DNA from: an uncultured Campylobacter sp.
GTDB lineage: Bacteria; Campylobacterota; Campylobacteria; Campylobacterales; Campylobacteraceae
Assembly (NCBI RefSeq): GCF_938018035.1
Contig: NZ_CALIJF010000301.1
Coordinates: 1-12,557 of the forward strand
DNA length: 12,557 bases
Direction: 5' to 3'
Under the pieces are notes generated by a model, which did not search any database, was not told the origin of the DNA, and saw only the letters and a list, made by a program, of their open reading frames with translations. Position numbers and translations under genes: made by a program. This document shows, in pieces, positions 7,467 through 12,557 of the stretch. Numbering within the stretch: the stretch's first letter is position 1; the number at the start of each line of letters is the position of its first letter.

Positions 7467-7937
7467 TTACGCCTTTATGTTGCGAAATAGACTTAGAAGC
7501 TCGATCGCGCTGCTCATCGCTTCAAAGCCCTTGTTGCCAGCCTTCGCGCCTGCACGCTCGATCGCTTGCTCGATATTATCGGTAGTTAACACGCCGAAAG
7601 CCACGGGCGCGCCGTATTTTAGCATGGTGTTTGCGATACCTTTGCTTACCTCGGCGCTTACGTAGTCAAAATGCGGAGTAGAGCCGCGGATCACCGCGCC
7701 TAGGCAGACGACGGCGTCGTAGAGCTTGGAGCTTAGCGCCTTTTCAAGCGCGAGCGGGATCTCAAAAGCGCCAGGCACTAGCATCAGGCTTAAATTTTCC
7801 TCCTTGCCGCCGTGACGCAAAAACGCATCGTGCGCCCCCTCGACTAGGCGATCGGTGATGATGTGGTTGAAGCGGGCGTTGATGATTAGGATCTTTTCGC
7901 TGCCCTTAAGAGCAAGCGAGCCTTCGATGATTTTCAT
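7467..7937 (-). CDS. ribH: 6,7-dimethyl-8-ribityllumazine synthase
   Basis: Cytosolic enzyme that condenses 5-amino-6-ribitylaminouracil with 3,4-dihydroxy-2-butanone 4-phosphate, the penultimate step of riboflavin synthesis; family members assemble into pentamers or icosahedral shells. The 156-residue length is typical. Family motifs visible are ARFN (21-24), VPGAFEIP (54-61), GAVIRGSTPHFDYV (80-93, catalytic H89) and PVAFGVLTTDNIEQAIERAG (111-130). The ATG follows a good AAAGGAAA Shine-Dalgarno. It leads the ribH-nusB-pyrF unit. In C. jejuni, as I recall, kdsA lies directly upstream; here the upstream DNA is a decayed gene and then the divergent sodB. The palindromic cluster at 7955-7980 lies in the leader or promoter region. 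Confidence 0.97.
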   Translation of the reverse strand: MKIIEGSLALKGSEKILIINARFNHIITDRLVEGAHDAFLRHGGKEENLSLMLVPGAFEIPLALEKALSSKLYDAVVCLGAVIRGSTPHFDYVSAEVSKGIANTMLKYGAPVAFGVLTTDNIEQAIERAGAKAGNKGFEAMSSAIELLSLFRNIKA

Positions 7938-7954
7938 GGTTTTCCTTTGCGTTA

Positions 7955-7980
7955 AATTTAGCGCTAAGCTTAGCTAAATT
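7955..7980. promoter_or_regulatory. Palindromic cluster upstream of ribH
   Basis: Arms AATTTAGC (7955-7962) and GCTAAATT (7973-7980) are perfect inverted repeats around a 10-base spacer that overlaps smaller palindromes (TTAGCGCTAA, TAAGCTTA). It starts 17 bases upstream of the ribH ATG. It may be an operator, an RNA hairpin in the leader, or debris from the neighbouring pseudogene, whose last stop falls inside it. Confidence 0.35.
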
Positions 7981-8291
7981 CGCCAAAATTCTAAATTAAT
8001 TTCAGCATCGCGGCGCTTGAAATCATGAGAAATAACAGGCGCTTTGCGCGCAGAAATTTTCTCGCGGCGAACGAATATGCCTAAGATCACGGCACCGATT
8101 GTGTCGATCCCGTGTATAGGACGTATGCGAGCGCAGCGCTATGTATTTCAAAGCAAGCATAAATATAAAAAGTTCGCAATTACGCAGATGACGGTAAATA
8201 GCCGCTCATGCGTATCGGCAGCGCGCTTAAACCCGTACGCCCGGTCGTACACAAAAAGCGCTCCGATGAGGGTAAAGCGAAGCTTTGGCGT
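7974..8291 (-). pseudogene. Remnant of a small membrane-protein gene
   Basis: One minus-strand frame reads as protein on both sides of two close stops. The first part (8291 to the TGA at 8150-8148) gives 47 residues such as RFTLIGALFVYDRAYGFKR and ERLFTVICVIANFLYLCLL, hydrophobic segments joined by a charged loop. After a TAG (8141-8139) the same frame continues GIDTIGAVILGIFVRREKI and ends at a TAG at 7976-7974. No start codon or Shine-Dalgarno is evident and I do not recognise the family. This accounts for most of the gap between ribH and sodB, which otherwise contains only the sodB promoter region and AAATTT-rich filler near 8300. The composition looks coding, but chance cannot be ruled out at this length. 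Confidence 0.4.
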
Positions 8292-8368
8292 TTATAGACT
8301 GCCTAAATTTTAAATTTAAAGCGCGATTGCGATGGCTTAGATTGAAATTCATCTTAAAATTAATCCTA

Positions 8369-8387
8369 AATAATAAATTTTATTATT
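8369..8387. promoter_or_regulatory. 19-bp palindrome over the sodB -35 region (Fur-like operator candidate)
   Basis: AATAATAAATTTTATTATT is a perfect 9-1-9 inverted repeat, the geometry of a classical 19-bp Fur box; it matches the E. coli consensus GATAATGATAATCATTATC at 12 of 19 positions. It ends 18 bases before the -10 hexamer, so a bound protein would block RNA polymerase. Fur, PerR or CosR are plausible in Campylobacter; AT-richness makes chance palindromes common. Confidence 0.4.
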
Positions 8388-8405
8388 CGTTTAGAAATTT
8401 TAGGC

Positions 8406-8411
8406 TATAAT
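8406..8411 (+). promoter_or_regulatory. sodB promoter -10 box
   Basis: TATAAT, preceded by TTTTAGGC, lies 30 bases before the sodB ATG with no good -35 hexamer, as expected for Campylobacter sigma70 promoters. Transcription should start near 8418. The sodB Shine-Dalgarno AAGGAG is at 8430-8435, six bases before the ATG. Confidence 0.7.
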
Positions 8412-8441
8412 CGCTTCAAAATTCATTTCAAGGAGAGAAAG

Positions 8442-9065
8442 ATGTTTAAACTTAGAGAGTTGCCGTTCGATGCGGCGCACAACGCGGTCGTAAGCAAGCA
8501 AACCTGTGATTATCACCACGGCAAGCACCATGCGACCTACGTGGCAAATTTAAATAAACTTACCGAATCGGGCGAGTTCGCGGGCAAGGGGCTTTATGAG
8601 ATCGTAACGGCGGCTAGCGGCGGGCTTTTCAACAACGCAGCGCAGGTTTACAACCACGATTTTTACTGGGATTGCATCGCAAAGCCTAGTGAGCCGTCTG
8701 CGGAGCTAAAATCGGCGCTAGCGGAAAATTTTGCGGATTTTAAAAGCGAGTTTTTGGCTGCCGCTACGGCGCATTTCGGCTCGGGCTGGGTGTGGCTCGC
8801 TTACGATCCGAAATCGGGCAAGCTTTGCATCAAAGCGACCCAAAATGCCGCTACGCCGGTAACTGAGGGGCTCGTGCCGCTTCTAGTCGTGGACGTTTGG
8901 GAGCACGCGTATTACATCGATGAGCACAATGCGCGCCCGAAATATTTGGAGAAATTCTACGCAGGCATCAACTGGGAGTTCGTCTCAAGCGCCTACGAAT
9001 GGGCTAAAAAAGAGGGTCTCGGCTCGGTGAAATTTTACATCGACGAGCTTCACGGCAGAGATTAA
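8442..9065 (+). CDS. sodB: Iron superoxide dismutase
   Basis: Cytoplasmic enzyme that converts superoxide to oxygen and hydrogen peroxide. The 207-residue length is normal for the Fe/Mn family. The metal ligands by comparison with E. coli SodB are H25 (YHHGKHH), H72 (VYNHDFYW), D151 and H155 (DVWEHAYY). Q68 in NNAAQVYNH and the surrounding pattern mark the iron type rather than the manganese type. The C-terminal ARPKYLEKFYAGINWEFV is also family-typical. The gene has its own promoter (-10 at 8406-8411) and strong ribosome binding site and is divergent from ribH. The palindrome over the -35 region suggests metal- or peroxide-responsive control. No clear terminator is seen; AAATTTTAAAATTT follows the stop. 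Confidence 0.97.
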   Translation: MFKLRELPFDAAHNAVVSKQTCDYHHGKHHATYVANLNKLTESGEFAGKGLYEIVTAASGGLFNNAAQVYNHDFYWDCIAKPSEPSAELKSALAENFADFKSEFLAAATAHFGSGWVWLAYDPKSGKLCIKATQNAATPVTEGLVPLLVVDVWEHAYYIDEHNARPKYLEKFYAGINWEFVSSAYEWAKKEGLGSVKFYIDELHGRD

Positions 9066-9183
9066 ATTTTAAAATTTAAGCGGATGCGGCGATACAAAAA
9101 TCTGAGTCCATTGCGCTTCGCTTGCGTGAATTTTAAATTGCGCGGGCATGTCACAAACGGAAGCGGTGCTACCCGCAGAGCTA

Positions 9184-9475
9184 AAATCCGTTTAAGCGCA
9201 TAATCCGAGTAGAGCGGATACGGCTCGTGCAGTACACAAAGCTGAAATCTCTTAAGCGCTCGTAGGTTCGCTATGGGTTGGCTGCGGACACGGCGCGAAT
9301 AGGGCAGCACTCACTATTTGTAGCACCGAAATCGCTTAAACATGCCGCATGTTCGCCATGGACACAGATCCGCTGCGGACGATAACCGCTGCCCGCAAAT
9401 CGCTTAGACGCACCGTAGGCAACCCTGGGCGATAGCCGCTGCGGCGCTTGGCACACGCGATTGATCGCTTAAAAT
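9184..9475. repeat. Degenerate intergenic repeats with AAATCnCTTAAgC core
   Basis: Related cores start at 9184 (AAATCCGTTTAAGCGC), 9245 (AAATCTCTTAAGCGCT), 9329 (AAATCGCTTAAACATG) and 9397 (AAATCGCTTAGACGCA), with a last partial TGATCGCTTAAAA near 9462, so the spacing is 61-84 bases. The middle units also share downstream parts: (G)TTCGC-ATGG and CCGCTGCGG. They fill most of the gap between sodB and the small ORF; the minus-strand frames crossing it have no ribosome binding site and reflect the repeats. No stable RNA was recognised. Confidence 0.5.
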
Positions 9476-9487
9476 TTTAATTCAAAG

Positions 9488-9622
9488 CTAACGGCTAAAT
9501 TTTAAGAGCTTTTCTTGAGATTTAGCCGCAGCAATACCGCTTTTCAATCTATCTTTTAAATTTAAAAATTCATCAAAGCTCGGGCGCCAAGTCCAATCAA
9601 AATTTAACCCAAAATCATCCAT
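9488..9622 (-). CDS. Small ORF (44 aa) overlapping the exporter gene's 3' end
   Basis: From an ATG at 9622 inside the last codons of the LysE-type gene, a 44-codon frame begins MDDFGLNFDWTWRPSFDEFL and continues with a charged helical segment (LKDRLKSGIAAAKSQEKLL) to TAG at 9490-9488. The composition is clearly protein-like: acidic and aromatic first, amphipathic helix after. It could be a translationally coupled small protein or the surviving 3' end of a lost gene. No strong Shine-Dalgarno precedes the ATG, which favours coupling or a remnant. I do not recognise a family. Confidence 0.4.
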   Translation of the reverse strand: MDDFGLNFDWTWRPSFDEFLNLKDRLKSGIAAAKSQEKLLKFSR

Positions 9623-10185
9623 AGCCCGATCGCACACATCAGCACAGAGCAGAAAATTTCGAGATATTTCAGATGGGTTTTTAGCAGATTTTTTAGCACC
9701 GCTCCGCCCAGCGCGTAGATGCTAAGGCAGATACTTTCGCTTATGCACAGCGTAGCGACGAGGGCGAAGGTGCGCGCGCCGAAAAGGTTGTCCGCGTCCA
9801 AAAACGGCGGAAAGAGAGCGGTGAAAAATATCCACGCTTTGGGGTTTGAGACCGCGACTACGAAGCCTTGTAGGAAGATATTTTCGCTGCGCTTCTGTTT
9901 TTGCAGCTTAAAATTTCCGCGCGCTAAAAAGGTCGCGATGCCCAGATAGAAAATGTACGCGCCGCCTAAAATTTTAATCGCGCTAAGCGCCGCAGGGTGC
10001 GCAAGCAGAATGCCCGCGACGCCAAATATACACGCAAGCGCCACGAGCGCGACGCCCAGCACCTGCGCGAGTAGCGCGGGCAGCGCCTTAAGATAGCCGC
10101 GCGCGATGCCGAGATTTAGCGCGTAGGTCATGTTGATGCCCGGCATCAGCGATATCGGAAAGATCGTAAGAAAAAACAGAAGCAT
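9604..10185 (-). CDS. LysE/RhtB-family amino-acid exporter
   Basis: Inner-membrane efflux protein of 193 residues, slightly shorter than the usual 200-210. It is almost entirely hydrophobic, with about six membrane segments. The family N-terminal mark is seen as SLMPGINMTYALNLGIARGY (P15, G16; the usual third residue, proline, is isoleucine), followed by a conserved-looking AGILLAHPAALSAIKILGGAYIFYLG region and NPKAWIFFTALFPPF near 113-127. Family members export amino acids such as lysine, threonine, homoserine or cysteine; the substrate here cannot be read from sequence. The ATG has AGGGG six bases upstream. It lies downstream of the sodium symporter gene on the same strand, 175 nt away, with a possible terminator between, so separate transcription is likely. 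Confidence 0.88.
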   Translation of the reverse strand: MLLFFLTIFPISLMPGINMTYALNLGIARGYLKALPALLAQVLGVALVALACIFGVAGILLAHPAALSAIKILGGAYIFYLGIATFLARGNFKLQKQKRSENIFLQGFVVAVSNPKAWIFFTALFPPFLDADNLFGARTFALVATLCISESICLSIYALGGAVLKNLLKTHLKYLEIFCSVLMCAIGLWMILG

Positions 10186-10302
10186 TGAAAACCCCTAAAT
10201 TGCGGCTAAATTTTAAATTTATCGCGCGCCTGCCACGGAAATTTTAAAGTGTGGCGGCAAATGAAATTTTAAAATTCTATCGCGCCTTGGCATAAAATAT
10301 AT

Positions 10303-10321
10303 TGCGGCGAAGTGAGCCGCA
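10303..10321 (-). terminator. Possible terminator after the sodium symporter gene
   Basis: On the minus strand TGCGGC-TCACTTC-GCCGCA forms a 6-bp stem with a 7-base loop, followed by ATATATTTTATG. It lies about 40 bases after the symporter stop. The tail is U-rich but broken, so this is a weak intrinsic terminator at best. Confidence 0.35.
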
Positions 10322-10360
10322 CTGCCGTGGACAAATTTAAAATTTAAAACTCTTGCGGCT

Positions 10361-11734
10361 TTAAATTTGGCCGAAAATCCCGTACCCGAAGATCACCGCG
10401 ATGATGAGCGGCAGGATAAATTTGACGTATAAAAACCAAACTCCCGCGAGCCGCGCGCTTAGATCGCCTTCGTTGGTGAGCTCGTAGATCGCGTCCTTTT
10501 TCAGCACCCAGCCCACGTAGATGCAGCACAGAAGCGCCGTTAGCACGAAAAATACGTTCGCGCTTACGAAGTCGAAGGCGTCGAAAACCGAGCGCCCTAG
10601 AATTTTAACGTCCGCAAGCACGCTGCTTGAGAGTATGCAGGGCAGGTTGCCGAGCACGAAGACGCCGCCGAGCGTTAAATTTACCGCCTTTAGCGTTGAA
10701 AATGAGAAGCGCTCCTCGACGAAATTTATGATGACCTGATAGATCGTGATCGACGTCGTAAGCGCGGCGATGAGCAAAATCGAGAGAAAGACCACTGCGA
10801 CGGCGTTGCCGAATGGCATATGCGAAAACGCGATCGGCAGGCTCTTAAAAACCAGCGACGAGCCGCTGCTCGGCTCAAGCCCCGCGCTAAAGAGCGACGG
10901 GAAGATCATAAAGCCTGCAAGCACGGCGATGAGCGTGTTTACGACCGCGGTGATGGTGGCTGTTTGCATCAGCTTCTCGTCTTTGTTTAAAAAGCTCGAC
11001 AGCGTGATCATCACGCCGAATCCGAGCGAGAGCGCGAAAAAGACCTGTCCCAAAACGTCGATCAAAAGCTTGGGCGTAATTTTGGCAAAATCGACGCCGA
11101 GGTAAAATTTCACGCCCTCCTTTGCGCCCTCAAGCGTTAAATTTGTAAGAATTACGGCGATGAAGCATAAAAATAGCGCGGGCATTAGAAATTTTACGAA
11201 TTTTTCGATCCCCTCGATGATGCCGTTTTTCAAAATGTACCAGTTGATCGCTATGAAAACGATCGTGTAAGCTCCGACGCCGAGCGGGCTATTTTCGATG
11301 TGATCTGCGTAGAATTTTTGCGTAAATGCGGGGTCTGTGATCCGCGCGGAGAGGTCGAAGTTGCCGCTTACGATGTTTACGATATAGGTTAGCACCCAGC
11401 CGCCGAGAACCATATAGTAGGCTAAAATTCCAAACGCACCGATTACGCCCATGATGCCTACGATCTTCCATGCGGGCTTTATGCGCGAGCCATCCTTTTT
11501 AGGCGCCGTGAAGGCATCGACGCAGTTTCTTAGCGCGCGGCGTCCGATGACATTTTCTACCAAGATCATCGGGATTCCAAGCACGATCATCGCGATGCAA
11601 AATATGAGCACGTAGGCGCCACCACCATTTTCGCCGACTAAATACGGAAACCTCCACGTGCAGCCAAAGCCGATCGTGGCGCCTGCGACGGTTAAAATAT
11701 ATGTGAGCTTGCTGCTCCATGTCTGTCTCGGCAC
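10361..11734 (-). CDS. Neurotransmitter:sodium symporter (NSS/SNF) family transporter
   Basis: Inner-membrane, LeuT-fold secondary transporter of 457 residues with about 12 membrane segments. The TM1 signature is plain: IGFGCTWRFPYLVGENGGGA (21-40), followed by GIPMILVENVIGRR (53-66). TM6 contains GQVFFALSLGFG (229-240) and TM8 AALTTSITIYQ (323-333). Family members move amino acids or amines with sodium; the substrate is unknown. Aligned by eye to LeuT, Na2-site residues are kept (T326, T327 for T354, S355), whereas Na1 side-chain ligands N27 and T254 are C25 and A234; N266 matches N286. The start is GTG with AAGGAGG just upstream, overlapping the rsfS stop region (TAAGGAGGGAGC), so it is probably co-translated with rsfS nine bases upstream. 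Confidence 0.93.
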   Translation of the reverse strand: MPRQTWSSKLTYILTVAGATIGFGCTWRFPYLVGENGGGAYVLIFCIAMIVLGIPMILVENVIGRRALRNCVDAFTAPKKDGSRIKPAWKIVGIMGVIGAFGILAYYMVLGGWVLTYIVNIVSGNFDLSARITDPAFTQKFYADHIENSPLGVGAYTIVFIAINWYILKNGIIEGIEKFVKFLMPALFLCFIAVILTNLTLEGAKEGVKFYLGVDFAKITPKLLIDVLGQVFFALSLGFGVMITLSSFLNKDEKLMQTATITAVVNTLIAVLAGFMIFPSLFSAGLEPSSGSSLVFKSLPIAFSHMPFGNAVAVVFLSILLIAALTTSITIYQVIINFVEERFSFSTLKAVNLTLGGVFVLGNLPCILSSSVLADVKILGRSVFDAFDFVSANVFFVLTALLCCIYVGWVLKKDAIYELTNEGDLSARLAGVWFLYVKFILPLIIAVIFGYGIFGQI

Positions 11735-11743
11735 GCTCCCTCC

Positions 11744-12079
11744 TTAAAATTGCTCTTTTTTGAGCTTGTCGAGGAAGTCCTCGATATTGTATTTGGCGCG
11801 GTAAGTCTCGCTGATGAGATGGACTATGATGTCGCCGAGATCGACGACGCTCCACTCATCGCCGCTTTCGATAGCCAAAAACTCCTCGCCGAGCGGCTTA
11901 AGCACGCTTTTTAGCTCCTCGATGAGCGAGGCTGCGTGGCGGGCGGTCAGCATAGTGGCGATAACTACGAATTTCGCGATATATTCGCGCCCCTCCATAT
12001 CGATGATCTGGACGTCTTCGGCTTTCTTTTCGTTTAAAATTTCGGCGATCCGCTCCGCCCTTTGCTTTGGATCTTGCAT
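11744..12079 (-). CDS. rsfS: Ribosomal silencing factor RsfS (with its own internal start)
   Basis: The last 111 codons form a full RsfS/Iojap protein, which binds ribosomal protein L14 and blocks subunit joining when nutrients are short. Family marks: ILNEKKAEDVQIIDM, FVVIATMLTARHAASLIEEL, ESGDEWSVVDLGDIIVHLIS and YNIEDFLDKL. The ATG at 12079 has a good Shine-Dalgarno (AAAAGGAAAGAT-ATG), so RsfS can probably be made alone as well as fused to NadD. Its stop lies nine bases before the GTG of the symporter gene. Length is typical of the stand-alone family. Confidence 0.9.
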   Translation of the reverse strand: MQDPKQRAERIAEILNEKKAEDVQIIDMEGREYIAKFVVIATMLTARHAASLIEELKSVLKPLGEEFLAIESGDEWSVVDLGDIIVHLISETYRAKYNIEDFLDKLKKEQF

Positions 12080-12557
12080 ATCTTTCCTTTTATAAAATTT
12101 TATGACCTCTGCTGCGATCTTGGGCGGGATTTCGCCTTTGAAATCTCGCCTAAAACCGCTTGAGCTCGCATCTACGGCAATCTCGATCCGCTTTAGGCTC
12201 GCCCACTGCCGCGGGATCTCGTAGCCGGGCCGCGTAAGCACGACAAACTCCGCTAATTTTTGCAGCTCGCTAAAGTCGCGCCATTTATGAAGCTCGGCTA
12301 AATTGTCGGCCCCCACGACGATGTAGAGCTTTGGTGCTTCGCCTATATGGTTCGCGCTGTTTGCTTTGCTTGCTTCATCTGCACTGCTCACATCGCTCGC
12401 GTCATCCGCGTTATTTACGCCGCCTGTGTCACCTGTGTTATTTACGCTACCCACGCAATTTACGCCGCCTGTGTCACCTGTGTTATTTACGCTACCCACG
12501 CAATTTACGCCGCCTGTGTCACCTGTGTTATTTACGCTACCCACGCAATTTACGCCG
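11744..12557 (-). CDS. nadD: NadD-RsfS in-frame fusion, 5' end beyond the window
   Basis: The frame is open at the right edge. Its first visible part is a 15-residue tandem repeat, then the C-terminal half of nicotinate-nucleotide adenylyltransferase: LYIVVGADNLAELHKWRDF (GADxL and W of the family) and SSSGFRRDF (the SSxxxR nucleotide-binding motif), ending near EVIKFYKRKD. NadD adenylates nicotinate mononucleotide in NAD synthesis. Without any stop the frame continues into a complete RsfS. C. jejuni NadD ends, as I recall, at the equivalent of KFYKRKD, so the stop that would part the two genes is missing. A GTG at 12544 lies inside the repeat and is not a credible start. The N-terminal half of NadD (GSFDPPHxGH) must lie outside the window. 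Confidence 0.88.
   Translation of the reverse strand, partial: GVNCVGSVNNTGDTGGVNCVGSVNNTGDTGGVNCVGSVNNTGDTGGVNNADDASDVSSADEASKANSANHIGEAPKLYIVVGADNLAELHKWRDFSELQKLAEFVVLTRPGYEIPRQWASLKRIEIAVDASSSGFRRDFKGEIPPKIAAEVIKFYKRKDMQDPKQRAERIAEILNEKKAEDVQIIDMEGREYIAKFVVIATMLTARHAASLIEELKSVLKPLGEEFLAIESGDEWSVVDLGDIIVHLISETYRAKYNIEDFLDKLKKEQF
12332..12557 (-). repeat. Low-complexity insert in NadD with perfect 45-bp tandem repeat
   Basis: Three identical 45-bp copies (12413-12457, 12458-12502, 12503-12547) plus ten bases of a fourth run off the edge; each encodes GSVNNTGDTGGVNCV, with an inner half-repeat (GSVNN / GGVN). Toward the NadD core they grade into a degenerate stretch (NNADDASDVSSADEASKANS...). 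The unit is a multiple of three, so copy-number change keeps the frame. It sits just before the strand leading to GADNL, in what should be a surface loop of the enzyme. Confidence 0.92.

Noticed and set aside
9062..9456. Two overlapping minus-strand ORFs of 82 and 61 codons after sodB
   Set aside because: They follow the degenerate repeats, have no Shine-Dalgarno and do not look like folded protein.
12542..12544. GTG as the start of the NadD-RsfS frame
   Set aside because: It is a valine codon repeated in every 45-bp unit; the frame is open beyond the window edge and the essential N-terminal half of NadD would be missing.

Overview
The window looks like chromosomal DNA from a Campylobacter species of the moderately GC-rich oral group (C. 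gracilis / C. rectus / C. showae type); the species is an inference. Supporting signs are the ribH-nusB-pyrF run, an Fe-type sodB, the nadD-rsfS pair, a DUF3108-type periplasmic protein, sigma70 promoters with a good -10 and poor -35, and AAATTT-rich intergenic DNA. Most genes lie on the minus strand.

Left part (1-2875): an AT-rich gene for an unrecognised membrane protein (36-788, +) converges on a DUF3108-like secreted protein (817-1674, -). About 1.2 kb without an intact gene follows. It holds dispersed AAATTT-centred repeats and a decayed minus-strand gene in three frames (about 2278-2707).

Middle (2875-7937, all -): the housekeeping run ribH -> nusB -> pyrF is tightly coupled (1-nt gap, then a GTGA overlap). 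NusB carries a lysine-rich tail of about 210 residues. Directly downstream of pyrF lies a strikingly AT-rich block encoding a superfamily 1 helicase (2875-4626) and an upstream ORF with an RNxxxH HEPN-like motif (4704-5660). The helicase frame is open back to 4806, inside the upstream ORF, and its annotated ATG has no ribosome binding site. I read the two as one protein of roughly 930 residues, broken or regulated by a -1 frameshift. This is the best candidate for an undescribed, defence-like system here.

Right part (7938-12557): between ribH and the divergent sodB sits a remnant membrane-protein gene in one frame with two stops. The sodB promoter has a 19-bp 9-1-9 palindrome over its -35 region. 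After sodB come about 300 bp of degenerate repeats, a 44-codon ORF overlapping the end of a LysE-family exporter gene, a sodium-symporter (NSS) gene, and a nadD-rsfS reading frame running off the right edge. NadD is interrupted by a perfect 45-bp (15-residue) tandem repeat, and NadD and RsfS are in one frame without a stop.

A shared theme is low-complexity in-frame expansion of conserved proteins (NadD, NusB, the DUF3108 protein), often with AAATTT-derived codons. No tRNA, rRNA, IS element or CRISPR array was seen.
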